This document shows, in pieces, positions 1 through 11,446 of a stretch of 64,000 bases of DNA. The stretch comes from Cervus elaphus (taxonomy: Eukaryota > Chordata > Mammalia > Artiodactyla > Cervidae), in contig NC_057823.1 of NCBI RefSeq assembly GCF_910594005.1, positions 101,728,015 to 101,792,014 of the forward strand, given 5' to 3'. The number at the start of each line of letters is the position of its first letter. The first letter of the stretch is position 1. The notes under the pieces were generated by a model. The model had not been told where the DNA came from. It did no database searches and worked only from the letters and a program-made list of their open reading frames with translations. The position numbers and the translations under genes are program-made.

Positions 1-532
1 CCTTTGTCAGCAAAGTAATGTCTCTGCTTTTTAATATGCTGTCTAGATTGGTCATAACTTTTCTTTCAAGGAGCAAGCGCCTTTTAATTTCATGGCTGCA
101 GTCACCATCCGCAGTGATTTTGACGCCCAAGAAAATAAATTCTAACTGTTTCCATTGTTTCCCCATCTATTTGCCATGAAGTTATGGGACTGGATACTAA
201 AACTGGATCTTAGTTTTCTGAATGTTGAGCTTTAAGCCAACTTTTTCACTCTCCTTTTTCACTTTCATCAAGAGGCTTTTTAGTTCCTCTTCACTTTCTG
301 CCATAAGGGTGGTGTTATCTGCATATCTGAGGTTATTGATATTTCTCCCGGCAATCTTGATTCCAGCTTGTGCTTCTTCCAGCCCAGCGTTTCTCATGAT
401 GTACTCTGCATAGAAGTTAAATAAGCAGGTGACAATATACAGCTTTGGTGTACTTCTTTCCCAATTTTGAACCAGTCTGTTGTTCCATGTCCCTTTGTAA
501 CTGTTGCTTTTGGACCTGAATACAGGTTTCGC
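1..532 (-). mobile_element. BovB (RTE-clade LINE) fragment, reverse-transcriptase region, cut by window edge
   Basis: Antisense BovB sequence. On the minus strand the frame covering 197-413 reads through reverse-transcriptase peptide, including RYADNTTLMAES followed by a Lys/Glu-rich helix. The catalytic YADD box (complement of 314-325) reads YADN, so the second metal-binding Asp is lost. Around 160-225 and beyond 430 the frame breaks down with small indels. The left end continues outside the window. The right end dissolves near 532, within the stretch normally followed by more RT sequence, so this is a decayed internal fragment. BovB supplies the machinery that mobilises the Bov SINEs seen throughout the window. 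Confidence 0.9.
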
Positions 533-669
533 AGACACTTCTGAGACACTTGGGAGCCCAGTAATATTTGTTAGAGGAAGCATATATATTTTTACAATAA
601 GTACTTTGCAAAATGTTTTTTGAGGAAAATATTTTAAAGTTCTAACTAGTATATTCAATGAGTATTTCA

Positions 670-890
670 CACAGTCATTCATTCATTTCACAATTATATA
701 CTGAGTGCCTTTTAAGCACCAATATCTAGGCACTAGGAAATATCAATGAACAAAATAGAGGTTCCAGTTCCTGTTTCATCATAGGAAGATGGATATTAAA
801 TAGTAAAAATAATAAATGAGTATTTTACTTAGTAAGTTATGAGGTAAAAATTGCTTTGAGGAAAAAATTGGAGCATAACAGGGATCCAGA
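670..890 (-). repeat. L2-like LINE remnant
   Basis: Starts with an ATTCATTCATT tail, then TACTGAGTGCC...CTAGGCACTAGGAAATA, which is the antisense form of the mammalian L2 3' end (..TAGAACAGTGCCTGGCACATAGTA..GAATGAATG). Similarity fades after about 780. The right end is approximate. Confidence 0.5.
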
Positions 891-1880
891 GGCTGAACAT
901 ATTCATTCACCTAATTAATGAATATCTTTTAAGTGGAACAACAAAGAAGATAATATTTAATTTATACTGTACCAGCAGTACTTAAAGAAATCCAAAATCT
1001 CACTTGAAGAAGTCAGCAAATGTGGTGGTCGTATGGTGAAATAAGTCTAGCTAACTGATTTTTAGTAGGCATGGGATTTATTCCAACTTGCAAGTAACAT
1101 AATCTGACTTTGTCTATTAAATTCCAAATGCAAATATTTCACCCACTTCTATGAGTCCATCCTTCAAAAGGGAAAGTATCAGAATATAATGATGTTTGAG
1201 AGTGTTTATTTTGTCATTGTTGGTTCTTGTGAAAGAAGAGAAGGAAAGGAGGTGATTGGACAGGAGAAGCCTCACACTAGCATAGCTGGAGCAGAAGATG
1301 AACAACCAGCTGAGTATCACCAAACGTCTACGGATAACCAAATTCATGAGGTTCCATGAATAGTACTAGAAAAAACAGAATTAAAGAACAAGTAGGACTT
1401 TAAGGAAGTGCACTATCCTTAAAGAAATAAAATGAGTTAATGTAACCATGAAGCAGTCACAGGCTGTTAGAGTGAAAAAGTTAATCATTTAGAGATCATC
1501 AAAATAAAAAGAAGCTCAATAAATGGGCCGAATAGTAGGATAAACATAGAGAAGTTTAATTAGCTCTTAAGAAGACTGAACGAAAGATTTCATCTAGAAT
1601 TAGCACAAAGACAAAAAGATGAAAAGCACAAAATAAATGATTCTTGTGGGTTTAAAAATTGCCATATCCACTTGAAAGTTTTCTAAGAGAAAAATTTCTG
1701 TGACAGTGTCCGTATACCTGAATACAAACAAATGAATAAATTCAAAAATAATAAGATTATTATTTTTAAATTTATTTATTTATTCTCTGCTTCTCTTCAT
1801 TTGACTGTAACTCGTCTTCTTTTATAGCTACATAGTTGGCAAAGACCCAGTAAATTTAGTTGGAAAGGATTCAAGGTTGC
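891..1880. other. Unassigned AT-rich DNA
   Basis: No repeat family, open frame with ATG and sensible composition, or RNA gene was recognised. The only long frames here are chance AT-rich frames. Confidence 0.5.
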
Positions 1881-1884
1881 TTAT

Positions 1885-2135
1885 CTTGTGCTTTTTTTAA
1901 ATTTATTTTTAATTGGAGGATATTACTTTACAGTGTTATTTCTGCCATACAACAATGTGAATCAGTCATAATTATATACATATATATATATATATCCCCT
2001 CTCTCTTCAGCTCCCCTCTCACGCCCGCATCTCACCCCTCTAGGGGTCACAGAGCACTGAGTGGGGCGCCCTGTGTCACCCAGCTTCTCCCCCTAGCTAT
2101 CTGTTTCACTCAGGGTAGTGTATATGAGTCAATGG
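1885..2135 (-). mobile_element. L1 3'-end remnant (ruminant-type 3' UTR), antisense
   Basis: Begins with a T-rich stretch (AAATTTATTTTTAATTGGAGG) and continues with the antisense L1 3'-UTR landmarks: TTACTTTACAGTGTT, a tract like CATACAACAATGTGAATCAG, a pyrimidine-rich CCCC/TCTC block, and CACAGAGCACTGAGTGG. A (TA)n tract at about 1972-1995 interrupts it. Same class as the element at 53483-54210 but far more diverged. Confidence 0.7.
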
Positions 2136-2159
2136 AGAGGGTGGGGCAAGTCGACAAGG

Positions 2160-2960
2160 TTATTATTGATTAATTTTTCTTGCAAATCCAATAGTTTAAA
2201 ATATGTGAATGGTATTGAAGTTGCATTTATATGACTAGTGAGGTTGAGCATTTCCTATATAAGATAGACACATACACACATATATATGTCATTTTCCTAT
2301 TACCTATTCATGATCTTTGGCTTTCTTCTATTAAATGATTGCTTTGTTGTTGATATATAAACATTCTTTATATGCAAGGGCTAATGATACTTTGCCAGTC
2401 ATTTAAGCTGTAAATATATTATCTTGATCTGCTATAAAAAATTAGTTATATCTTGTCCTTAAGATAAATTTTTTCCCATTTATTCAGAAGGCCAATATTT
2501 TCTTTTTCTTTTTGTTTTCTAGATCTTATGACTATCTTAAGAAGAATATTTTTTTGGCTAATCCCTCAACCTAAGGTATATTTTATATAACTCCTTTATT
2601 GTTTTCTTTTTAAGTTTTAGATCTTACATCAATTTGAAATTTGTTTAGTTACCGTATAATCATATACATTAGATGGCCAGTTCTTTTCTCATATTAGACA
2701 TGTGTGTGTTTAATATGAGTGTGAATGTGTGAATTTTCTATTTGGTTCCTTGGATGTCTTTATTTCTCTCCTAATACCAGACTACTTTAAACTACCAAAC
2801 ATTTATATTTATAATTGGTAGAAAGTAATCTTGTATTGTTCTTTTTTCTCAAACTTATCTTTGCTATTCTTCTATATTTACTCTCTATAAAGAAAGCTTT
2901 TGAATCTATTTTTCAACCTTCTATATGAATTGTGCTTTTTTGTTTTAAAATAAAATACCT
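2160..2960 (-). repeat. Probable ancient L1 (L1M-type) ORF2 region, antisense
   Basis: T-rich sequence with phrases typical of antisense old mammalian L1 ORF2, for example ATTCTTTATATGCAAGGGCTAATGA and a later GATGGCCAGTTCTTTTCTCATA. No open frame survives. Ends and family are uncertain. Confidence 0.4.
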
Positions 2961-3349
2961 AGATATAAAACCACAAGAAAATCACATATGTGCCTTTGTG
3001 AATTAATATAATGTGAATACTTTTCTAGCTACTATCTGAGTTAGGAAACAGAGTTTTGCCCACCATCCTAGAATTCATCCATTTGCCTTATTCTAATCCT
3101 AATCACCTCACTGAGCCTAGTCATTCATCTAATTAATGACAATTTATTAAGTACAACTATAAACAGAGTAATATCTAATTCATACTGTACCAGCAGTATG
3201 TAAAGAGATCCAAAATACAACTTGGAAAAGTTAGTAAAGATAAGTTTGGAAAAGAAGAGTAATATACGGTCACTTTTACTCCCTTGATTTTTGTGTTAAT
3301 CACTCCCTTGAGCTTCTTTACCAATTTATTACCTAAGTGTGATAAATCC

Positions 3350-3384
3350 TATAGTCTATAGTCTATATAGTCTATATATAGTCT
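3350..3384. repeat. Short tandem repeat based on TATAGTC
   Basis: Four imperfect copies of a 7-11 bp TATAGTCTA-containing unit occur in a row. This looks like local slippage in AT-rich DNA. Confidence 0.7.
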
Positions 3385-3423
3385 AACACCTTGTTTACAT
3401 ATTTGCTGTGCCTTTCATATCTT

Positions 3424-3633
3424 TTGTTGTTGTTTAGTTCCTAAGTTGTATCTGGCACTTTTGCGACCCCATGGATTGTAGCCACCAGGCCCTTTATCTA
3501 TGGGATTTTCTAGGCAAGAATACTGGAGTGGGTTACATTTCCTTCTCCAGGAGATCTTCCCAAGCCAGTAATTGAACCCATGTCTCCTGCACTGGCAGGC
3601 CAATGATTTTCCACTGAGCCACCAAGGAAGCCC
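3424..3633 (-). mobile_element. Bov-tA SINE
   Basis: The antisense form starts with the TTGTTGTTGTTTAG tail and runs through GCGACCCCATGGATTGTAGCC, AAGAATACTGGAGTGGGTT and CTTCTCCAGGAGATCTTCCC. It ends in the tRNA-derived head (complement of CACTGAGCCACCAAGGAAGCCC). It is full length (about 210 bp) and substantially mutated. No clear target-site duplication is visible. Confidence 0.92.
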
Positions 3634-5070
3634 TTTATAACTTTTAGCATATAATTTCTCTCTATATCTGTTTCTTCTTTGAAATTCATTTGTTGAAGAA
3701 CTTAGTTCATTTCACCTTCAGGATTTTCCACGCTGGATTGGTAATTTCATACTTAGTGCTACGCTATTCCTCACATTTCTCTCCCCTCTGACTTCTTCCA
3801 TATTGGCAGCTGGTTCCAAAGACTTGATGGGTTAGATCCCTTGGCAGACCTATTAGTTGTCTTGGTTTTTCATTAAGAATACACATACTGTCTGGTTTTA
3901 TCTCAGTCCTCTCCATCCCAGCCAGAATTTCTCCCTCTCTGTGACTCTTTTATTATAATGTTAGCAACCATTCATGATAATTGGGAAATGGTGATATTTG
4001 TAAGTTTAGCATTTTGTTATCATTTATCAGGTGGATTAATTTTATGAAATGTTGCTGTTCCCCATCTTTTATGGTATTTACCCAATGATAGAATTCATAT
4101 AAGGAAGGCAGCATAGATGCTTAATTAGTTTTCTTAATTTACCAGTTTCCAGGAGAGTGAATTGATTTCCAGTCATCTTCTAGAGACCCATTGGCTTTTT
4201 CCCTCTGTCTTTATAAAAGACTCATAGTTTTAAATATATTTTGATATGTTTCAATCTGTTGGCATTATTGTCTTATTGAATATCAGCTGTCTCAATTTTG
4301 GCCAATGGAAGCCTCTTCCATTTGACTTTTGAGTGTTTTGGCAGGACCCTACTAGTTCTTGATTGCTTACTTTGTATTTACTATCTAATTTGACAAGATT
4401 TTTTGCATTTATCTTATATATTTCCTGTCTCAGTCCTAAAATCACACTTTTTCTAAGAAATCAGGCTGGATTGTTTAGTGGAAAATTGAATTTCAGGATT
4501 AAAGTCTGGATGTTAGGATTGTTTATTTATCTTGGAGTGGTCATTGTTCCGAGGCATTTTAATAAAATTAATTGTGTTGGCAGAGATGAAACATACAGAA
4601 ATATATACATTTAAATGTATACATATCCAAAGATAATTATCTTGGGGATTTATACTGATATTTTCAAATCAATTTAAGTATGACAGGGTTTTACTTAACC
4701 TTTCCTAACAAACAGGGAATTGCAGAATTAGATTTATGCTATAATTTCTTATTTTCTTTATTAAGAAAATTACTCTTTCTTAGAGTAACAGTCCTAGTAT
4801 AATGACTACCAATATGCTTATGGGTCACATTTATGTGTGATTTTTGCACACGCCATCCTCATTCCTTGCTCAGTTTCTCATAGTTGAACTACCAGGTCTG
4901 AGTATATAACAATTACATACTATATTTTCCTTTTAACTTAGTAACTCATTTACTTTTGGTTCTAAATGTAATTATAAATTTAATGCTCACTGCCAGTGCT
5001 TATGTTGCTATTTCTCATTTTGGTTGTCAGTTTTCTTTGCCTGGTAAATTCTTAAGGAAGTGCTCATGAG
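3634..5070. other. Unassigned AT-rich DNA
   Basis: No recognisable repeat or coding sequence. Some of it resembles very old antisense LINE sequence in composition, but I saw no diagnostic phrase. Confidence 0.45.
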
Positions 5071-5560
5071 AACATTCCTGAATTCTTTAATGTTGATAAT
5101 AGTTTGTCTTACACTGTTTATGTTTGAAAGTCAGTTTTGCTGGATATGAAATCCTTGATTCACATATTCTGTCACTAAGATTCTCAAATATATTATTCCA
5201 TTTTATTCTGGCATAAAGTATTGCCATCAAAGTCTGATGATAATCTAATTTTATTTTTCATATAAAATGAATGCTTTCCTTTTTTAAAAAAATACACAAA
5301 GATTTTTTTTCCTTTAAAGTTTGGTAATTTTACTAGAGTTTACTTTAGATAGTAGTTCTTAGTTTAAATTGTTAAGTATATGTGTGCTCTTTTAAATGCA
5401 GTTTCAAATCTGTAATTCAAGAAATTTTCTTGAATATTAGTTTTTAGATTTGTTCCATTCTCTTGGTTTATTTTTTTATTTTAGGGACTCGTGTGATCTG
5501 TATCTTGGATTGGCTTTTTAGGACAACATCATCAGTATTTTTATCTATTCAATATTTTTA
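5071..5560 (-). repeat. Possible ancient L1-type remnant, antisense
   Basis: Contains GTTTTGCTGGATATGAAATCC, TATTATTCCATTTTATTCTGGC and, later, TCTTGGATTGGCTTTTTAG. These resemble antisense old L1 phrases (CGCTGGATATAGAATTC.., CCATTGTCTTCTGGC..). The alignment is by eye and diverged. Confidence 0.35.
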
Positions 5561-5579
5561 TCTTTCATTTTTTCTGAGC

Positions 5580-6185
5580 CATATTTATCTTTTATTTTTC
5601 AAAAATTTCTTAGATATAATTTACATAGAAAAAATTTACCCATTTTAGGGTAAAGTCCTTTGGATTTTAAGAAATGCATAAATCTTGTAAATGTCACCAC
5701 AGTCAAGGTATGGAAATAGTTCCAGCACTCTCATCCCTTAAATTCCTCTATCTCCTTTGTAATTGAAAATTTACCCCAACCCAGTCCCTGGCAACCACTG
5801 ATTTATTTTCTGTCTCTATAGTTTTGTATTTACAAAAATACCATATAAAAGGAATTGTATAGTATATCTTTTGTTTCTGAGTTCTTTCATTAATGAAATA
5901 CATTTAAAATGCATACGTGTTGTTGCATTTATCATAGTTTATTCCTTAATTGCCAATTACTGAGTAATGTTCCAGCATGTGGGTGTCCCAGTAGCATGGT
6001 CTGCATCTTCAGTCTTCGGTTGAAGACATTGTATTGTTTCTGATTTTTAGTAATTGTGTATAAGCCTGCTGTAATATTTTGTGGGTGAGGTTTCTGTGTG
6101 ATCTAAGTCTTTATGTCACTTGAGTAAATATGCAGAAGTGGAATTTCTGGTTGATATGGTAGTGTATGTTGAGAAAGGTATGTGT
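5580..6185 (-). mobile_element. Ancient L1 (L1M-type) ORF2 3' region, antisense
   Basis: Successive antisense L1 ORF2 landmarks appear in order: TAGTTTTGTATTTACAAAAATACCATATAAA, TGTTGTTGCATTTATCATAG, TTATTCCTTAATTGCC..TGAGTAATGTTCCAGC, and AAATATGCAGAAGTGGAATTTCTGG followed by TATGGTA. These are the mirror image of the peptide region around MEYYSAIKK in L1. Many indels remove any reading frame. Confidence 0.65.
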
Positions 6186-6429
6186 GACCAGAAAGAATGA
6201 AACTAGTGTGAGAAGAGAGAGGAAGCACTGACTAATGACACGGTGTTAAGTTCTTGATCTCATTTCCCCGCCCAAATCCAGATGCTTGTCTGTTTTTCCC
6301 ATAACTTGGTTGTCCAGTTATTCTTTGGATTTCATAAAACAAACTAATGTCCTTTGGAAAATCTATTTTTTGTCCCTTTAGGCTGTTCTAAGTGGATTTC
6401 TGACATGTGCAACCAAAGTAAGATTTGTA

Positions 6430-6545
6430 TTAGGGCAATATTTTTTTGAGCCCTTAGAGGGAGCTAGCTACTGTGCTAAACTCTTAACATGCATTTTATA
6501 ATTAATTCACTGGGGTTATCCAACCTTGTACATTGGTTGCAATGA
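6430..6545 (-). repeat. MIR SINE fragment
   Basis: GAGCCCTTAGAGGGAGCTAG-CTACTGTGCTAAACTC-TTAACATGCATTTTATAATTAATTC matches, with mutations, the antisense MIR core and tail (..ACTGTGCTAAGCGCTTTACATGCATTATCTC..). Confidence 0.5.
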
Positions 6546-7084
6546 AAATTTAACTCATTGTTTTGAAAAAGAGAGAGCAAATGAAAATAAATAACCTTAC
6601 GTGGAACTAATGTGTTTACTAAAGTGTTATAAACATTCTGTCAAGCATTGCCAATACATTTTTGCTTTTGGAGAAGTACACTTTTCATTACAAATGACTT
6701 TATTGTTTAGTACGGGCATTTTAATGTTGACAAGTAAAGTATAAGTCTACTTTGCACAACACAACAAGCCACATTGTTATGAATTCACACATGCATATGT
6801 AGATTACTTCTTTGTTGTATATATTAATAAATAAAATATTCATGAACCGAAGCCTTAAAATGAGGGATTTGAAACCATGATGGCTAAAGCACTTTGTTAT
6901 TTCCATTAGTTCTAACAATATTCAGCTTTCTGGTTTCCTTTGGAAGAGGTTTTTAAAATACAAATGACATAAAAGATCTCTAAATATGGGCCATGACCTT
7001 TACAGAATAAGATAATTTGGTATCCTTCTACTTGGAGATTAATGCTCTTTTTTTCTTGAGTCATTTTTGCAAGGACACATACAG

Positions 7085-7205
7085 GTTCCACTAGTGGTTC
7101 AGATGCTATGTGTTGCTGGGGTTGAGAAGAGGGAGAGGTCAGCTGCTGAGCTGGAGGGTCAGGGAAGGCTTTGTGGAGAAGATGGTACTGGGTTGGGGCC
7201 TTGTA
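7085..7205 (-). repeat. Possible L2/MIR-class remnant
   Basis: AGGGTCAGGGAAGGCTTTGTGGAGAAGATGGTACTGGG resembles a mammalian-wide old repeat phrase (GGTCAGGGAAGGCTTCCTGGAGGAGGTGAC). The call rests on one phrase only. Confidence 0.35.
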
Positions 7206-8346
7206 AGTTGTTTAAGTTATTTTTGTCCAGAGACCATTGACACTAATAGGAATACCTTTATTAAATTAATATGCTTGTAAGGTACTAAACTTAAGACTCA
7301 GGTAAAAAATTCCCCTTCAGAAAAGTAATTAAATTTCTTTTTCACAGTGTTTTGAACATCCATAGTTAAAACCAATAAATCCATATGGCTGGATTCTTGA
7401 CCAAGTATCACAGGAAAATCACACCCTCTTTGATACTATCTCCTGCCATTGCACATGGAAAAAGCAACATCTAAAAGAAAATTATTCTATTATCTAAATC
7501 ATTATGGAATATTGTTCTTATGTTTAGCCAAAAATTCTATGTTGTATGTTTATTTGTAGTTGATTGACCTGATTTCCAGCAAGAGAATTATTTTAAAATT
7601 TTCATTATCTCCTAGAGAAATAGTAGATCATTAAAAATGAACATTATTTATTCAGTAGAGATCAAAAGCATCAATGTGGTTACTCAGTAAAATATACTTT
7701 TAGATTTAAGAATAACTCATATGGCTTTTTAGAATTATAAAAGCACACTTTGAAACAGGAAAAATCATGGCATTTAGAAGCAATAGAAACAATAATACAT
7801 AACCTCTTTGTAATTGATTACAACAGGACATTTCTGTGTACCTGTTCAGGGGCTTGTCCATGGAGTCATTGCTAAGCAGGGAAGTATTGCTGGTTATTTA
7901 TGAAACAGGCAAGAAATAATGGTTCATAGTTGGCATAAATCCTGAATTAATCTCTTGAGGACTTGCCCGCTATACGGCATCATCGCCCTGATGTGCTGAC
8001 ACACACGGATCACGGTAGACGCTTGTGAGCAGAAGCTTTCCAGATGTTTACAAGGTGTTGAAGGATTTGATTGCACAGACATTTATTAACAGTGTTTGTG
8101 TGTGAATACTGTAACCACTTTAGTAAATGTGGCATTATATATATTTATGGAACCATGTTAAATATCACACAGGCGTGTTTAATCCACTATGCAAATTGTA
8201 TTTAGTAATGCAATAGACCATATGCTTTGACATGACTGTCCGTGCACTCATTGATTGAGTCCCTCAGCCTTCAGATACATCAGTGGGGCGTGTGGTGACC
8301 CCAGACTTTTTTGGGCAGGTCAGCCTCTTCCACTTTACTGAGTACG
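7206..8346. other. Repeat-poor unassigned stretch
   Basis: No interspersed repeat recognised. The part from about 7950 to 8280 is less AT-biased, carries several CpGs and an octamer ATGCAAAT at 8189-8196, and has no coding frame. See findings. Confidence 0.5.
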
Positions 8347-8353
8347 CAATATA

Positions 8354-8565
8354 AATCTGTTGTTGTTAAGTCACCAAGTTGTGTCCAATTCTCTTGTGAC
8401 TCCATGGACTGTAGCCCATCAGGCTCCTCTGTCCAGGTTTCCCAGGCTACTGGAGTGGGCTGCCATTTCCTTTTCCAAGGGATCTTCCTGACCTAGGGAT
8501 TGGACCTACATCTCCTGCATTGGCAGGTGGATTCTTTACATTGAGGCCACCAGGGAAGCCCAACA
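8354..8565 (-). mobile_element. Bov-tA SINE with 7-bp TSD
   Basis: Full-length antisense copy from the TTGTTGTTAAG tail to the tRNA-like head GGCCACCAGGGAAGCCC. CAATATA directly precedes (8347-8353) and follows (8566-8572), a short probable target-site duplication. It is the leftmost of three minus-strand copies within about 720 bp. Confidence 0.93.
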
Positions 8566-8678
8566 CAATATACGTATCAATTTTGATACACGCTATGTCA
8601 ATAAAATGGCTCGGAAACCCTGAAAGCAGCATTTTTGAGCAGAAGTTATGTGAAAGTTACTGGCCTAACCACTAAAAG

Positions 8679-8800
8679 TGTTAGTTGTTTAGGCATGTCC
8701 AATTCTTTGGGACCCCATGGACTTCATCCTGCCAGTCTCCTCTGCCCATGGAATTCTCCAGACAAGAATGAAAGCACTGAACAGCAATTCTGTGGAAGAT
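8679..8800 (-). mobile_element. Truncated Bov-tA SINE with diverged 20-bp flanking repeat
   Basis: The tail-side half of an antisense Bov-tA is present (GGCATGTCCAATTCTTTGGG, ACCCCATGGAC, CCATGGAATTCTCCAGACAAGAAT). The tRNA head is missing. Flanks 8659-8678 and 8801-8820 are imperfect 20-bp direct repeats, 16 of 20 identical, sharing TGGCCTAA and TAAAAG. This suggests an old insertion that was already 5'-truncated. Confidence 0.75.
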
Positions 8801-8852
8801 ATTGGCCTAAGAAATAAAAGTTGTTTAAAAACAAACAACAAGATATTTTATG

Positions 8853-9067
8853 CTTTTAGGTGCTCAGTTGCTCAGTCGTGTCTGACTCTTTTGCAACCCT
8901 GTGGACTGTAGCCCACCAGGCTCCTTTGGCCATGGATTTTTCCAGGCAAGAATACTGGAGTGGGGTTCCATTTCCTACTCCAGGGGATCTTCCCGACCCA
9001 GGGAAAAAACCCATGTCTCCTGCATTGGCAGGTAGATTCTTTACCACTAGCACCTCCTGGGAAGCCC
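8853..9067 (-). mobile_element. Bov-tA SINE with 7-bp TSD
   Basis: Antisense copy containing TGCTCAGTCGTGTCTGACTC, AAGAATACTGGAGTGGGG, a damaged B-box region (GGGAAAAAACCCATGTCTCC) and head complement CTGGGAAGCCC. TTTTATG flanks it at 8846-8852 and 9068-9074. Confidence 0.93.
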
Positions 9068-9074
9068 TTTTATG

Positions 9075-9913
9075 GTTTAAAAAATATTTAAGATCTAACA
9101 TAAGAGGGATATGCAATGAATCAAGTGTTACAAACTCAGATTTGTTATTTCTGTTTAAATGAACTTAACATGCATTCCAAGCCCTCATTTCCATCATAAT
9201 GGAAAACATTCTTGCCAAATCAAGACAGTGTCCAGTTTAAATCATGTCTTCTGAACCAATTCTGACAACTTCAAGGCTTCATTCCTACTCCCCTTTCTAG
9301 GATGATCTAGGTTCTTGAGTGCTTCCATATCTTCCTGATCCTGGGGGAAGAGAATATGGTCTGAGGTGCCTAACTTTTGTGTTCAGTGCTGTTTAATAAC
9401 TTTTCCACTGTTCTTTCAGTGTCAGCAAATTGCAGTAATTATTCTGAAAAGCTTACTCTGTACTCTAAGTCTCCCCCACCACCCTCAAACATTCCCTATC
9501 ATCTTAACCTTCAGGGCTGCCATATCTCAATTTTTACCTTATCTCTGTGCTGTACTTGGGCAGGAGACTGTTCTTAGATTCTGTTTGTATTCCAAAGAAT
9601 TCAGGAAAGGGTGATGGAGTGGACATGAATTTCAACGTATTTCTATGTCTAGACATGCCCTGTTGTCCAAAGCAGCAGCTCCCTTTTAAGCATCACACTG
9701 CTAGGCTTCCTCTCTCTGACATCCTGCTGAGAGGTGGAGCTTTTCCTGCCACATATTCTCCTGAAAGTTTGGTGGCCTCTGAAGTCTCCGTTTACCTGGG
9801 TTTCAAGCCTTCAGTGAGAAAAGGAGGCGCCAGGGGCAACAGTTTAACAGTTGCACGTTGCTGCCATCCCCCAGCTTCTCCAAGCTCTCTTTCCCATGCC
9901 ACAGTTGTTCCTT
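9075..9913. other. Unassigned DNA
   Basis: No repeat recognised. An open frame of about 210 codons spans 9547-10176 on the plus strand. It opens at a CTG/TTG-type codon and runs into the BovB copy, so it is not supported as a gene. Confidence 0.5.
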
Positions 9914-10117
9914 TTGTTGTTCAGCTGCCGAGTCATGTCCAGCTCTTTGCAGCCCCATGGACTATAGCACGCCAGGCCTCCCTGTCCCTCCACTCTCTCC
10001 CAGAGTTTGCCCAAGTTCATGTCCATTGCATCGGTGATGCCATCCAACCATCTCATCCTCTGTCGCCCACCTCTTCGCTGCCCTCGATCGTTCCCGGCAT
10101 CAGGATCTTTTCCAATA
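9914..10117 (-). mobile_element. BovB 3' end, 5'-truncated
   Basis: Antisense BovB tail TTGTTGTTCAGCTGCCGAG, then AGCACGCCAGGCCTCCCTGTCC. It continues to the complement of the C-terminal BovB peptide, where RQRMRWLDGITDAMDMNL can be read on the minus strand. It stops at about 10117, so only about 200 bp of the 3' end was inserted or retained. Confidence 0.9.
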
Positions 10118-10784
10118 GGCACATACAAAGGTTCCGCCCAATACATAAGCATGTTGCTCTTCCCACTCCAATGTAGTTTGTAATTTAAAATGATATTTTT
10201 CAAAAGTTTTTGATAGAATCTCTTTGTGAGTAACACATTTCCTTATCAACACCAGATACCACATGTTTACCTTACTCTTACGAATTGCGGAGTGTTATAT
10301 TCTATTTCATTAAGGGGAAAAAACAAAAACAAAAACTCAATGCTAGTGTACACTCAGGACAATGATTTCATGACCTTCTTGGGCCTTGACCAGCAGTTTG
10401 AAAAGCAGTGCTCTAAGACTTTGTTCTGAGTCATTCTTTTTTCCTTTTAAGCAAAGCCCCTCCAGATTTTTAGATTCTAGTAGACATTATCCCTTTTCAA
10501 GTGGTTGGATCTTGCAAATGGAAAGAGCTTTGACCTTCAGACCAATACCTATGCAATGTGCTTAGAAAATTCATTTGAATTATTTGTTTTGGCCTGTATC
10601 CCATTCTCCACCTTTGGCCATGAATATCTCTGAGTATACCGGCAGAAAATAGTATGAAAAATGAGAGCAAAAAATCTACAGATTTTATCCTGATATGTAT
10701 AAATCAGAACAGAGAACCGCAGAATTTAAAAACACCACAGAAAGGCAGGGGCATTCATCTTCCCAGCCAAGCGGGTCAATGAGA
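10118..10784. other. Unassigned DNA
   Basis: No repeat or gene recognised. Confidence 0.5.
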
Positions 10785-10880
10785 CATAGTCATCTGGCTT
10801 GTCCAAGGTCACAGAACTCGTTAGAGCCAAAACGCAAACCCCTGGCTCTCGACTGTCATGTCACCAGTTTTCCTACTTAA
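10785..10880 (-). repeat. MIR SINE fragment
   Basis: CTTGTCCAAGGTCACAGAACTCG...AGCCAAAACGCAAACCCCTGGCTC follows the antisense MIR order (CTTGCCCAAGGTCACACAGC..AGCCGGGATTCGAACCC). Confidence 0.45.
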
Positions 10881-11386
10881 CACTATTCAGTCTCTTCTTA
10901 AGGTTGGAGTATTGGTCAAATGAGAGCACCTATGGAGCGCTAGCATGGAATGGAAACTCAGTCTCACCACGTACTTAACGGTCGTTAGCTCTTTTTTTCT
11001 CTTCCTTCATGAATCTGAGGTTGAAATATTCTTTGTGTCTGATGGCAGTTCCTGGCTTTCTACATTCTCTCTTTTCTTTCTTTTCTTTCATACTTGGGAG
11101 AAGAGCAGAGAATACTGCCTATACTTGTGTGGGGTCACTGTTAAACTGTGGTATTAGGGAGCCTAAAACTCATGTGCCACAAGACATAGATTTGGAGGGA
11201 GTAGACTGATAGTCACTTTGCTCTTTGGCTTTAGTCAGTAATATATCAATAGAACCATCCTTCATTTCAACTTATCATAGGGAAAACATATTTCATGTGC
11301 TGACCTAAAGATATCTGGACAGTTCTGATGATGTACATCATGGATCTGCAAAAAGCAGTATTTAAAAAGATGTATCTAAAATATGT

Positions 11387-11446
11387 AGGCTACAATCCAT
11401 GGGGTTGCAAAGAGTCTGACATGACTGAGCAGCTAACACACACACA
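11387..11446 (+). mobile_element. 3' tail of a Bov-tA-type SINE
   Basis: GGCTACAATCCATGGGGTTG, then CAAAGAGTCTGACATGACTGAGCAGCTAAC and a short (AC)n. This is the sense 3' end of a Bov-tA SINE only about 60 bp long. It abuts the BovB fragment at 11447 in the same orientation, giving two BovB-type tails in tandem. Confidence 0.75.

Noticed and set aside
9547..10176. 209-codon plus-strand open frame as a gene
   Set aside because: It opens at a non-ATG codon and its second half is the antisense of a BovB 3' end (9914-10117). No domain is visible.
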